This document shows positions 1-8,267 of a DNA stretch of 64,000 nucleotides, in pieces (position 1 is the first letter of the stretch; the number at the start of each line of letters is the position of its first letter). This stretch comes from Micromonospora globbae (GTDB taxonomy: Bacteria > Actinomycetota > Actinomycetes > Mycobacteriales > Micromonosporaceae). Below the pieces are notes generated by a model. It was not told where the DNA came from, did no database searches, and worked only from the letters and a program-made list of their open reading frames with translations. Position numbers and translations under genes: made by a program. Where the stretch lies: positions 1 to 64,000 of the forward strand of contig NZ_RAQQ01000028.1 in NCBI RefSeq assembly GCF_003610785.1, read 5' to 3'.

Positions 1-16
1 TGCGGCCATCGCGCAT
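1..16 (-). CDS. Start of an unidentified gene running off the left edge
   Basis: An ATG on the minus strand at position 16 is preceded by a good ribosome-binding site (AGGAGAG, complement of 19-25). The reading frame stays open to the edge, but only five codons are visible, so nothing can be said about the product. The call rests on start plus Shine-Dalgarno spacing only. Confidence 0.3.
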
Positions 17-136
17 CACTCTCCTTCACTGGGCTTAGCCGTCTCGAAGGATCGCGCGGTGGCCGTCTCCTATCTACCCAACACGCCCATCACGGGCAAG
101 TCGTACACCACTTCCGTGGACGCAACCGGATCGTCG

Positions 137-712
137 CTAGGTCCGCACAACGGGCGTGTCGACGAGGTGCTCTGCGATGAACCATGTCTGAAGTTCGTTG
201 GTGCGGATCAGATTCGACACCAGCAGGTCGTTACTACCGTCGTCACCGCCTTCAGCCACCCGCCCAGCGGCATCGTGCGCGTCGCGGAGAATCAGCTCGT
301 GCGCTTCAAGCAGGCGCGACAGCATCGCCGGCACTTCCTCCGCCCCGTCCGGCGGACGCGGCACCCGCGTCACTTCGGCGACGTGACGTGGGTCCCCCAC
401 CGCAATCCCACCGAGGGTCTGGATGCGCTCCGCGACCATGTCAATCAGTTCGAGCTGCTCGTCGGCATGCTTGTCGAGCAGCAGATGAAGCTGGTAGAAC
501 GTCGGCCCACGCATCAGCCAGTGATGCTTCTTGTACAACGAGTACAGAATCCGCGTATCGGCGAGGATTGTGTTCAGCCGTTCACACGAGTACCTCCGCA
601 CGTCGTCGGCCAGCCCGACCGGCAACTGCCGCACGCTGCCGAACCGCTGGATCTCACGGCCGTGCTGATGCAGTCGAGGCTGGCTGTCCGATCGCTGCTC
701 CTGCTCGCTCAT
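137..712 (-). CDS. dps: Dps-family ferritin-like DNA-protection protein
   Basis: A 191-residue protein of the Dps/miniferritin family, which oxidises and stores iron as dodecamers and protects DNA in stress or stationary phase. The N-terminal half holds the family signature: a KKHHW stretch, then QLHLLLDKHAD and EQLELID, supplying the His, His, Asp and Glu residues of the intersubunit ferroxidase site. The basic, disordered N-terminus fits the DNA-binding tails of actinobacterial Dps proteins. The start is supported by GAGGAGGGG just upstream. The copper-storage gene upstream on the same strand is separated by a terminator, so dps is probably its own transcription unit. Confidence 0.88.
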   Translation of the reverse strand: MSEQEQRSDSQPRLHQHGREIQRFGSVRQLPVGLADDVRRYSCERLNTILADTRILYSLYKKHHWLMRGPTFYQLHLLLDKHADEQLELIDMVAERIQTLGGIAVGDPRHVAEVTRVPRPPDGAEEVPAMLSRLLEAHELILRDAHDAAGRVAEGGDDGSNDLLVSNLIRTNELQTWFIAEHLVDTPVVRT

Positions 713-977
713 GCTGCCCCTCCTCGGTGCATGCTCACGCTCCCGCCTGCGACCACCGACCCACGCCAGCTTCTAGGCGCAGCGGTACCCGACGTTACAC
801 AGGATTGGTTGCCTAGAAACCGTTCGGTTCGAGCGTAGGCGGCTGGTCCTCGGGAACCGGGTGATATCGCCACTTTCTCTGTAGAAGGACCGTCCCGCAG
901 CTCCATCTCCTGACCACTGGACAGCGCGACGAGCAGCCCCGGATGGCCAAACACGAGGCCAAGCGGTAACAAACCCG

Positions 978-1006
978 AGCGGCGCCGCACACGTTGCGGC
1001 GCCGCT
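978..1006 (-). terminator. Intrinsic terminator of the copper-storage gene
   Basis: A perfect 12-bp stem (978-989 with 995-1006) with a 5-nt loop lies 9 bp beyond the stop of the minus-strand copper-storage gene. No other structure or gene is visible in 713-1014 apart from the dps leader. Confidence 0.7.
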
Positions 1007-1014
1007 TGCGATGC

Positions 1015-1422
1015 TCAACTGATGGTGGCGAGCAGGTCCCGGCAGACCTGCTCGCACGCGCGGCAGGCCTCGGCGCAGATCCGGCAGTGCTCGTGCTGGT
1101 CGGCGTGGCGGACGCACTCGTCCCCGCACGACTTGCACGCCGTCGCGCACGCCTCCAGCAGGCTGCGGCTGATGTTGGCGTCGTAGCCAGTGTGCCGGGA
1201 CAGCACCCGGGCGGTGGTGGCGCAGATGTCCGCGCAGTCCAGATTCGTCCGGACGCACTTGGTCAGCTCGGCGACCACGTCCTCGCTCAGGCAGGCGTCC
1301 GCACACGCGGTGCAGGCCTGCGCGCAGTCGTTGAGCGCGTCGATCGCAGCCGCCAGCTTCGCCCGGTCCAGGTTCATCGGCTTCGGGTACGTCCTCAGCA
1401 TCGGCATGGTGGTGCTCGGCAT
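1015..1422 (-). CDS. Four-helix-bundle copper storage protein (Csp-like)
   Basis: A 135-residue protein with 16 cysteines spaced along predicted helices (for example CAQACTACADAC near residues 33-44, and CRICAEACRACEQVC near the C-terminus). This is the pattern of Csp/DUF326 proteins, which bind many Cu(I) ions inside a tetrameric four-helix bundle. No Tat or Sec signal is visible, so the cytosolic Csp3-like form is more likely than exported Csp1. RBS-like GAGAGGGAG lies just upstream. It is about 26 kb from the CsoR/CopB island, and no CsoR-type box was seen upstream of it. Confidence 0.85.
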   Translation of the reverse strand: MPSTTMPMLRTYPKPMNLDRAKLAAAIDALNDCAQACTACADACLSEDVVAELTKCVRTNLDCADICATTARVLSRHTGYDANISRSLLEACATACKSCGDECVRHADQHEHCRICAEACRACEQVCRDLLATIS

Positions 1423-1773
1423 CGGGAACTCCCTCTCTCGGTCCCCTGCGCCCTACCCGAAGACTTCCGACACACACCTCACCGGCGCCAGCAGCCCGGT
1501 GTTGGCGCCTGTGGGTAGCGCCCCCACATGGCCCACCCGATACAGGTGCGGAGTACCTCCGCCGCGCGGCACCGGCGTGGTCGCCGCCGCGGTCCGCGGC
1601 TCCTGCTCCGCGAGCTGGCTGCTCGCTCACCGACCGGCTGGCCTGGCTCGCTGACGTCACCGTTCTTTCTCAGCCGAGGACCAGGCCGGACGACCGGATT
1701 CCAGAGCGAAGCGCTGAGGGCCGGAGTTGGTCGCCGTCAACCCGCAACCCAGCGGTACGGCGCGTGCTGCAGT

Positions 1774-2310
1774 TCACAGGCATGCTGACGGTCCTCGGCA
1801 TCGAGGAGCCGCGAGCCGACCAGCCTCAGCGGGGCGCCCGAGCTCACGGGTGTCCGCCAGATAGCGGGCTACCTCGGCCAGCTTGACGTTCGCGCTCCGG
1901 CTGACCTTCATCAGCAGGGCGAACGACTGGCAGCGGTGAGCTGCAAGCACAGCCGATCGCCGCGCGTCCGCCAGCACACGCCCCAGTAGCCGGCGAGAAT
2001 CCGCCACTACCTCCGGCGTCACCGCATCCAGCCGGCAGGGGGCGGCGAGTGCGGCCACCACCGATACCGTCACCGCCGATCACCGCCCGAGCGACAAGCC
2101 CGCGGTCGAGCCGGCGCACACTCTGCAGCGGTGCGCGCCGGCGCCAGCCCGGCCGTCTGTATGAAGATCGACCGGCGAGCAACGCCGCGCCCTGGCCGTC
2201 GAGTTGGTATCCCTCCAGCCACGTGCAGCCGTCATAGGTCGCCTTGTCATCAACTCGAATGAGGCGGAAGGTGAAGCCGGCCGAGCCGGCGAACTGGACG
2301 CCCGCGCGGC
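1774..2310 (-). pseudogene. Degraded ANTAR-like and companion reading frames
   Basis: No intact gene is convincing between 1423 and 2487. On the minus strand, about 1850-1950 encodes SFALLMKVSRSANVKLAEVA, which resembles the C-terminal helices of ANTAR RNA-binding domains. About 2170-2300 encodes RLIRVDDKATYDGCTWLEGY, a stretch that looks like a conserved hypothetical actinobacterial protein. Each is broken by frame changes and stops. I read this as remnants of one or two genes. The family assignments are from pattern memory only and are weak. Confidence 0.35.
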
Positions 2311-2487
2311 ATTGATGACCAGCAAGGAGCCGGGTGTAAGGCGTGACGAGGCGTCCACGGTGGTCACCTACCTCGGCTTGAGCAACGGACTGCGTGAGCG
2401 GGTCACCATCTTCGGCGGCCGATTCGACGCCGCAGCCGACGAGACGGGCGGATTTCGGGTGAGCGCGACCGAAGGAGATGCCGAGCG

Positions 2488-3312
2488 ATGCCGCACCCAC
2501 TGGCCAAGGTCCACCGCATGTTCGAGCTCGTCGAGCCGATCGCCACCGTCACCTTCTCCGAGGTGCCGAACGAGGCGTTCCTGGCCTTGGGTATGCGCAA
2601 CTACTGGGACGGGTACTTCGCGGGCCGGGCTGCGCCGCTGGGCCTGGCGCCGGCCGAGGTGGTGCACGCGGTTTTCTACAACTTCGCCGACGGCGAGGTG
2701 GCGCGCCACATCCCGTGGGTCTGGGGGAAGACCACCCCGCAGGAGGCGATCGCCGTGCGCGAGCGAGGCAGCGCCGCCGCGCTGCGGGAGAGGATCGGGC
2801 AGCTCGCCGACTCCCCCGCTCTGGTGCGGGCCGCCGGCCTGGCCACCCGGGCAGCGGTCAGCGCGCCGACCGAGGGCCGCGCGCTGTACGCCGGGCTGCG
2901 GGCGCTCGACGTGCCCGCCGAGCCGGTGGCCCGGCTCTGGCACGCGGCGACGCTGCTGCGGGAGCACCGCGGGGACGGCCACAACGCCGCCCTGCTCGCC
3001 CACGGCATCGGCGGCACCGAGGCCCACGTCCTGCTCGCCCTCTCCCTCGGCATGCGGGCGGAGGAGTTCGGCCGGACCCACCACCTGCCCACGGCACAGC
3101 TCGCCGCTGTCGTCGACGGGTTGCGCGACCGCGGCCTCGTGGACGCCGCCGGCGGGTTCACCGACGCCGGCCGCCAGACCAAGGAGCGGATCGAGGCCCT
3201 CACCGACGAGCTGGCGGCGCCGGCGTACGACGTGCTCACCGCCGACGAGCTCGACGAGCTGATCGCACGGCTCGAGCCGATCGTCGCCGCGGCACAGGAC
3301 GTCGACGACTGA
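2488..3312 (+). CDS. SCO6745-family protein (MarR-like winged helix)
   Basis: A 274-residue protein matching the actinobacterial SCO6745 family. Its N-terminus contains AFLALGMRNYWDGYFAGRAAPLG, shown here across the ALGMRNYWDGYFAGR core that is diagnostic of the family. An ALRERIG segment and a C-terminal winged-helix-like half follow (LAAVVDGLRDRGLVDAAGGF, residues about 210-230). The family has no established biochemical role; the C-terminal part resembles MarR regulators. Start chosen at ATG 2488 with AGGAG at 2473-2477. It stands alone; the next gene starts about 130 bp downstream and looks leaderless. Confidence 0.8.
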   Translation: MPHPLAKVHRMFELVEPIATVTFSEVPNEAFLALGMRNYWDGYFAGRAAPLGLAPAEVVHAVFYNFADGEVARHIPWVWGKTTPQEAIAVRERGSAAALRERIGQLADSPALVRAAGLATRAAVSAPTEGRALYAGLRALDVPAEPVARLWHAATLLREHRGDGHNAALLAHGIGGTEAHVLLALSLGMRAEEFGRTHHLPTAQLAAVVDGLRDRGLVDAAGGFTDAGRQTKERIEALTDELAAPAYDVLTADELDELIARLEPIVAAAQDVDD

Positions 3313-3444
3313 GCGGGCGCGTCAGGCGACGGCCACGAGAACAGACGGTCGCTGCCCGCGGTCACTCGCCTGCGCTGTTCAGCAGCGAGTGCACTGCGCC
3401 ATGAGCTTGCGTTGCTTGACCTGACGAGCCGCTACCTTCGAGGT

Positions 3445-3759
3445 GTGGACGATCCCGAACGCCCCAGCGAGCGCCTCGTCGAGCAACGCCTGCGCAGTCG
3501 TGCCATGGAAGCGCTGGTCGCCCTGAGCGAAGGTGACTCAGGCGTTCGCAGCGTCGGCGTTGGCGACTACGTCAACCTGTTCTTCGACGTGATCGACGAC
3601 GACATCCCGTGGCAGTGGCGCGACTGGTCGTGTTTCACGCCCGAGGAGGTTGAGCGACTCGGTGCGGTACACGGACTACTGCAGGCAGCCTGCGCGGTGA
3701 CGCCTGGGCATGACACTGACGACGACTTCATCGCCTCCGGCTGGCCGGGCAGGATTTAA
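3445..3759 (+). CDS. Hypothetical acidic protein, leaderless start
   Basis: A 104-residue acidic protein that I do not recognise. It contains DYVNLFFDVIDDDIPWQWRD, rich in acidic and aromatic residues, without membrane segments or a signal. The upstream ATG at 3412 would place a TACCTT -10-like hexamer (3433-3438) inside the gene. GTG 3445 lies 6 nt after that hexamer and is the likelier, leaderless start. Immunity-protein-like proteins often look like this, and the next gene is Imm32-like, but this is only an association. Confidence 0.55.
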   Translation: MDDPERPSERLVEQRLRSRAMEALVALSEGDSGVRSVGVGDYVNLFFDVIDDDIPWQWRDWSCFTPEEVERLGAVHGLLQAACAVTPGHDTDDDFIASGWPGRI

Positions 3760-3943
3760 CCCGCTGCTCGCGCGGCGTTGGACGTCATGCAGGCAAGGGG
3801 CCGATTCCGGGAGGACGCCGAGGAAGAGAATCCCTCCGAGTAGTACCGCCTAGCGGCTGGATAGCGCCGAGGCGCGCACAGAGGGCAGATCCGGAAGCGG
3901 TGCCGGCGACGTGAGGGGCCGCAAGGTGCGGGACAATGCGCCG

Positions 3944-4351
3944 ATGGACGATCACCGGCGCTGCCGTCTTTCCGTCAGCGACGGCGAGTTGGAGCTTGCC
4001 GGGTCGCCGGCTGCCCTCCGCGCCCTCGGCCGGCTGCTACGCCAACATCCTGAGCCCTTTGAGGTGGCGATCACCGGCGGGGTTGTCAGTCAAGAGGCGA
4101 CCGCCGGTCCGCTGCTTGTCCGTCTGCAAGGCGGGACCACGCTGCACTTCTCCGGTGGTCGCGAGTATCTCGACATCATTTGGGATGCGCTCGACGGCGT
4201 GGCTGAGCAAGCCGAGACCGCCGATGACCGGACAGTCAATCGGCATCAGCACATCGAGTACCTTCCCGGGGACCACTATCGGTCGCCCGACTCGGTTCCA
4301 TTGGTCATCGTGGCCGACTGGCCAGACGCGCCGCAGCAGCAAACGCACTGA
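3944..4351 (+). CDS. Imm32-family immunity-like protein
   Basis: A 135-residue protein. The C-terminal half carries LHFSGGREYLDIIWDALDGV and RHQHIEYLPGDHY followed by SPDSVPLVI, the pattern I associate with the Imm32 family of contact-dependent toxin immunity proteins. No toxin gene lies nearby, so it would be an orphan immunity protein or a domesticated homologue. GTG 3911 is possible, but ATG 3944 sits 6 nt behind GACAAT (3932-3937), a -10-like hexamer, so a leaderless start at 3944 is preferred. A degraded integrase gene follows convergently. Confidence 0.6.
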   Translation: MDDHRRCRLSVSDGELELAGSPAALRALGRLLRQHPEPFEVAITGGVVSQEATAGPLLVRLQGGTTLHFSGGREYLDIIWDALDGVAEQAETADDRTVNRHQHIEYLPGDHYRSPDSVPLVIVADWPDAPQQQTH

Positions 4352-4375
4352 TTTCGACAAAGCCGCGAGCGCTTG

Positions 4376-5293
4376 CTACGTCCCGGAGGGCATGTACGCG
4401 GCGAGGATGTAGTTGGCGTGGCGGTCGAGGTTCTTGCGGCTCGGTCGTAGCGCATGGTGGTGCGGGTGTCGGCGTGGCGGGCGGCGATCTGCACGTCGCG
4501 GAGGCTGACGCCGGCGTCGAGCATCGTGATCACGAAGGTGTGGCGCAGCATGTGGGGGTGCATCCTCGGCATCCGGATGCCTGCCGTGTCGGCGAGGTGC
4601 TTGAGTCGGCGGGTGGCGGCGTGCCGATCCATCCGCCGACCGTGGGGTGTTGCGCAGGATCGGTCCGCTGGTGCGCTCGTCGACGGCCCGGTCGATGGCT
4701 CGGGCGACCGCGGGTGGCAGCGGGACGAGGACGACCTTGCCGCCCTTGCGGCGCACACGCAGAACCCGGTGGCCGTGCTCCTCTCCGAGGTTGGCGATGT
4801 TCGACCCGCAGGCTTCGAAGATGCGCAAGCCGAGCAGGCCCAGGAGGGCGACCAGGGCGAAGTCGTTCGGGTTCGAGGACTTCCGGGCGGTGGCGATCAG
4901 GGCTTCGAACTGTAGGTGCCCCAGTCCGAGGGTCGGTGACTCGGCCGGCACGGTGGGTCGGCGGACATAGTCGGCCGGCGAGTGCTTCGGGAGGGCGTCG
5001 ATGACGCAGACCCGGTAGAAGCCGACCACGACCGACAGCCGGCGGGAGACTGTCGAGGGTTGATACCGGCGTACGTCTTGCAGCCAGCAAACGTACCGCT
5101 CGATGTCCACCCGCACCGCCGTCAGCGGGTCAAGGCCGTGGTCGCTGCACCAGCGGAGGAAGACGTGCAGGTCGGACTCGGTATGGACGCGTGTCTGGCC
5201 ACGGTAGCGGGCCAGGAAGGCGGATACCGCGGCTCGCAGGACGAGTTGATCGGCCGGTACGGCGTTGGAAGCGGGAGCAGGATAGGCAGCCAT
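4376..5293 (-). pseudogene. Tyrosine recombinase (XerC/phage integrase) with two compensating frameshifts
   Basis: The gene reads as a site-specific tyrosine recombinase of about 305 residues: N-terminal SAM-like core-binding domain (about residues 20-110), then a catalytic domain with LLGLRIFEA (first Arg), RRKGGKV (Lys), HMLRHTF (His-x-x-Arg), ARHADTRTTMRY and a C-terminal NYILAAYM. HMLRHTF and ARHADTRTT lie in a different frame from the rest. One base appears gained in the C-run near 4648 and one lost near 4434, so about 210 bp are out of frame. The product as written is scrambled across its active site. Either this is a pseudogene or both indels are homopolymer sequencing errors, since both fall in C-runs. 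Confidence 0.75.
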
Positions 5294-5556
5294 ACATTAC
5301 GGCGCGTCACCAGCGGTGATGAACGCCAGCACGCCGGGAGCGGCAGATTAGTGCACCTGATCATGCAGATGAAGTTCCCGGGGCTCTCGAGCCTGCCTGG
5401 TTCGCGGCCGGTGGCGCATCGGGCCGTAGCTGGCCGGTTCCCTGGAACATTCCGATCAAGACGGGGGGGGCACGCCTCGACTACGTCGATGGTCTGTTCA
5501 CCGCCGGCGGCGTCGCCACCCCGGCGGAGCGTCACCATCAGCTCGGCCATGCCGAT

Positions 5557-5593
5557 GACGCCCATCACCCGCCAGCGGCGGGTGATGGGCGTC
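5557..5593 (-). terminator. Strong hairpin terminator of the aldo-keto reductase gene
   Basis: A perfect 17-bp stem (5557-5573 with 5577-5593) with a 3-nt loop lies 27 bp past the stop of the aldo-keto reductase. The remainder of 5294-5619 shows no gene that I can support. Confidence 0.75.
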
Positions 5594-5619
5594 GCGGTCA
5601 CGGTGTTCTCCCGTCTTTC

Positions 5620-6651
5620 TCAGGCGGCGGCTCGCTCGTCGGCCGGGCGCCGGCGCAACGTGGCGCGCTCGAGTGCGGGCGGGGCGTAGGCCATGTCGAG
5701 CCGGCCGACGTCGGTGCCGGGCGCGACGATCGCGTCGATCTCGTCGAGGATCTTGTCGTCAAGGGTGACGTTCGCGCCGGCGAGCAGGTCGTCGAGGTGC
5801 TCCATGGTGCGCGGCCCGATGATGGCCGAGGTGACGCCGGGGTGGGCGATCGCGAACGCCATCGCGAGGTGGGTCAGCTTCATTCCGGCCTGCTCGGCGA
5901 GCGGGATGAGTTGCTCGACGGCGTCGAGGCGGCGTTCGTCGCGGTAGTGCTTGAAGCCGAAGGCAGCGCGGTGGGTGTCGGCCTGCTGGCCCTTGCGGAA
6001 GCGTCCGGTGAGCATGCCCTGGGCCAGGGGGCTCCAGACGAGCGTGCCCATCCCGTACCGCTCGGCGACGGGCAGGATCTCGCGCTCGATGCCGCGGTCG
6101 AGGATCGAGTAGGGCGGTTGTTCGGTGCGGAACCGTTCGAGGCCGCGGCGCTCGGCGGCCCACTGGGCCTCGACGATGTCGGAGGCGGGGAAGCACGACG
6201 ATCCGATCACGCGGACCTTGCCGCTGCGTACGAGGTCAGTCAAGGCGGACAGGGTCTCCTCGACGTCGACCGTCGGGTCAGGCCGGTGGACCTGGTACAG
6301 GTCGATGTGGTCGGTCCGCAGGCGGCGCAGCGAGTTCTCGACCTCGGCGATGATCCAGCGTCGGGAGTTGCCGCGCTGGTTCGGGTCGTCACCCATCGGT
6401 CCCCACACCTTCGTGGCGAGCACGACGTCGTCACGGCGCCCCTTGAGCGCCTTGCCGACGATCTCCTCGGACTCGCCGCGCGAGTACATGTCGGCCGTGT
6501 CGACGAAGTTGATGCCGGCGTCCAGGGCCTTGTGGATGATGCGGATCGAGTCGTCGTGGTCGGGGTTGCCGGCCCCGCCGAACATCATCGCGCCCAGGCA
6601 GTACGGGCTGACCTGGATGCCGGTGCGGCCCAGCGTGCGGTAGTGCATGGC
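5620..6651 (-). CDS. Aldo-keto reductase
   Basis: A 343-residue NAD(P)H-dependent aldo-keto reductase with a (beta/alpha)8 barrel fold. It is of the YajO/Tas-like subgroup that reduces aldehydes and ketones. The catalytic tetrad is visible: Asp50 and Tyr55 (NFVDTADMY), Lys80 (LATKVW) and His121 (YQVHRPD). The C-terminal cofactor region includes SAIIGPRTMEHLDD. Start at ATG 6651 (MHYRTLGRTG) matches the family; the frame is open further upstream but lies in the promoter. It is divergent from a TetR gene with a 92-bp shared promoter, the usual arrangement for a TetR-repressed oxidoreductase. Confidence 0.9.
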   Translation of the reverse strand, partial: AMHYRTLGRTGIQVSPYCLGAMMFGGAGNPDHDDSIRIIHKALDAGINFVDTADMYSRGESEEIVGKALKGRRDDVVLATKVWGPMGDDPNQRGNSRRWIIAEVENSLRRLRTDHIDLYQVHRPDPTVDVEETLSALTDLVRSGKVRVIGSSCFPASDIVEAQWAAERRGLERFRTEQPPYSILDRGIEREILPVAERYGMGTLVWSPLAQGMLTGRFRKGQQADTHRAAFGFKHYRDERRLDAVEQLIPLAEQAGMKLTHLAMAFAIAHPGVTSAIIGPRTMEHLDDLLAGANVTLDDKILDEIDAIVAPGTDVGRLDMAYAPPALERATLRRRPADERAAA

Positions 6652-6680
6652 TCTCCTCCGGAGGCGTATCATCGACCAAG

Positions 6681-6725
6681 CGGAACGGCTTATCACTTAA
6701 CACTATACGGAACATCTTCTCACTT
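6681..6725. promoter_or_regulatory. Direct-repeat candidate operator between AKR and TetR genes
   Basis: Two imperfect 18-bp direct repeats, CGGAACGGCTTATCACTT (6681-6698) and CGGAACATCTTCTCACTT (6708-6725), lie 27 bp apart in the short divergent promoter region. They are the only repeated sequence there, so they are the likeliest TetR binding sites. Direct rather than inverted sites are unusual for TetR. Confidence 0.45.
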
Positions 6726-6743
6726 CTGCACGGGAGGCCTTCA

Positions 6744-7337
6744 GTGAGCGCGGCCACACCTGACCGGCCACGTCGCGTCCGCGCCGACGCGCAACGCAAC
6801 ATCGACGCGCTGCTCGACGCGGCCCGCGAGGTCTTCGCCACCTCAGGCGTGGACGCCCCGGTACGCGAGATCGCCGCCAAGGCCGGGGTCGGGCTCGCCA
6901 CCTTCTACCGCCACTTCCCGGAGCGCTCCGACCTGGTCACCGCCGTCTTTCGGCACGAGGTCGACGCCTGCGCCGACACTGCGGCCACCCTGACAGCCGA
7001 GTACGAACCGCTCGAGGCCCTCACCCGCTGGCTGCGGCGGTACACCGGGTTCCTCGCGACCAAACACGGCCTCGCCGCGGCGCTGCACTCCGGCAATCCC
7101 GCCTTCGAACCGCTGCCCGCCTACTTCCAGCAGCGCTTCGAGCCCGCCCTCGGCTCGCTGCTCGCCGCCGCGTCCGCCGCCGGCGAGATCCGCGGCGACA
7201 TCGAGCCCATGGAACTCCTGCACGCGGTGGCCAACCTGTCCCACCCCGACCTCATCCGCGCCGAGCGCATGATCGCCCTGCTCATCGACGGCCTGCGCTA
7301 CGGAGCCAAGCCAAGACTTCAATCCGCCGAGCCCTAG
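6744..7337 (+). CDS. TetR-family transcriptional regulator
   Basis: A 197-residue TetR regulator. The N-terminal HTH runs over residues about 17-60 (REIAAKAGVGLATFYRHFPE is the recognition region). The ligand-binding half includes LTRWLRRYTGFLATKHGL, typical of the TetR subfamily with this C-terminal domain. GTG start with GGGAGG 7 nt upstream. It probably represses the divergent aldo-keto reductase gene. The 214 bp between this gene and the next convergent one contain no clear gene. Confidence 0.87.
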   Translation: MSAATPDRPRRVRADAQRNIDALLDAAREVFATSGVDAPVREIAAKAGVGLATFYRHFPERSDLVTAVFRHEVDACADTAATLTAEYEPLEALTRWLRRYTGFLATKHGLAAALHSGNPAFEPLPAYFQQRFEPALGSLLAAASAAGEIRGDIEPMELLHAVANLSHPDLIRAERMIALLIDGLRYGAKPRLQSAEP

Positions 7338-7551
7338 GCTCACTCACTCGGTGGCTTCGGATTGCCGCGAAGTTCAGCGACCAGATCGGGCAGGTGACAC
7401 AGCACGCTGCCGTGGCGGTCCGCCAATCGCGGCCACATTCAATTCGGCACGACGGTGCCTTGAGCGCCACCGCGATTCGTGACGCCCCGTGACGCCCGGC
7501 GGCATAAGAGTGCACCCGTTCAGTAGTGTTGCCGACGTTTCGTCACGACCG

Positions 7552-8148
7552 TCAGGTGAGCGTCGCCGCGTTCGGGGCCGGAACGGCTGGGGCCGATGTG
7601 ACTGCGCGTAGCTCGGCGGCCATCTCGGCGATCAGTTCGGTGAGGGAGGCGTCGCAGCCGGGCGCGACCCAGCGGGCGAACGCCACCCGGAAGACCGTGA
7701 CGCCCGACTCGGTGGCCAGGGTGGCCGCGGTCTCGCCGACGCCCTTGGCACGCAGGGCGTCGGCGACCGCCGCCGCCAGCGAGCTCGTCTTGCGCAGCTC
7801 GCGCTCCTGCAGCTCGGGGCTGCCTTCGATGATGGACTGGCGCACCCGAGCCAGGTCGAGGCGATCGGCGAAGATCTCGTCCGCCACCCGTTGGAAGGCG
7901 GCGATAACCGTCTCGAAAGGGGCGGCGTCCGTCTCGGCGACCGCCTTGACCAGGACCCCCTCCAGCAGCTTGCCGCCGCTGAAGAGCGCCTCGCGCTTGT
8001 CGCCGAAGAGCCGGTAGAACGTGCGTTTGTCGACGCCGGCGCGGGCCGCAATGTCGGTGACCGTGGTCTGGTCGAAGCCGCGCTCGCGGAACAGCTCCAA
8101 GGCGGCCGCCTCCAAGCGGCCGCGCGCGTCCGGTTGCCAGCGGGTCAT
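7552..8148 (-). CDS. TetR-family regulator, module copy A
   Basis: A 198-residue TetR repressor with HTH TVTDIAARAGVDKRTFYRLF near residues 30-50. It is strongly similar, by eye, to the regulator at 16812-17396, including the MxRWQPDARGRLEAAAL start and the C-terminal TLATESGVTVFRVAFARWVA. ATG 8148 is chosen because the upstream extension of the frame would run through the operators. A TACCAT hexamer (complement of 8156-8161) ends 7 nt before the start, so the transcript is probably leaderless. It is divergent from its target epimerase gene; together they form one arm of an inverted duplication. Confidence 0.88.
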   Translation of the reverse strand: MTRWQPDARGRLEAAALELFRERGFDQTTVTDIAARAGVDKRTFYRLFGDKREALFSGGKLLEGVLVKAVAETDAAPFETVIAAFQRVADEIFADRLDLARVRQSIIEGSPELQERELRKTSSLAAAVADALRAKGVGETAATLATESGVTVFRVAFARWVAPGCDASLTELIAEMAAELRAVTSAPAVPAPNAATLT

Positions 8149-8165
8149 GTCGGCGATGGTATCTG

Positions 8166-8245
8166 ATGTCACACGGCGACATCTTCTCGACGAGAGCATG
8201 TCGCGTGGTGACATCGCGGTGTACGGTCATGTCACAAGATGACAT
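8166..8245. promoter_or_regulatory. Three phased 17-bp operators of TetR module A
   Basis: Three palindromes of the form ATGTC-N7-GACAT: ATGTCACACGGCGACAT (8166-8182), ATGTCGCGTGGTGACAT (8198-8214) and ATGTCACAAGATGACAT (8229-8245). Centres are 32 and 31 bp apart, about three helical turns, so three dimers would sit on the same DNA face. The first lies upstream of the regulator's -10-like hexamer and the third 22 bp before the epimerase start, consistent with repression of both directions. The same triplet occurs at 16714-16794. Confidence 0.8.
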
Positions 8246-8267
8246 CGGTCCCTGGGAAGGAACCACG

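Noticed and set aside
773..1660. A 295-residue minus-strand frame overlapping the copper-storage gene
   Set aside because: Wrong frame of the Csp gene; the cysteine-spaced 135-residue frame is the real one.
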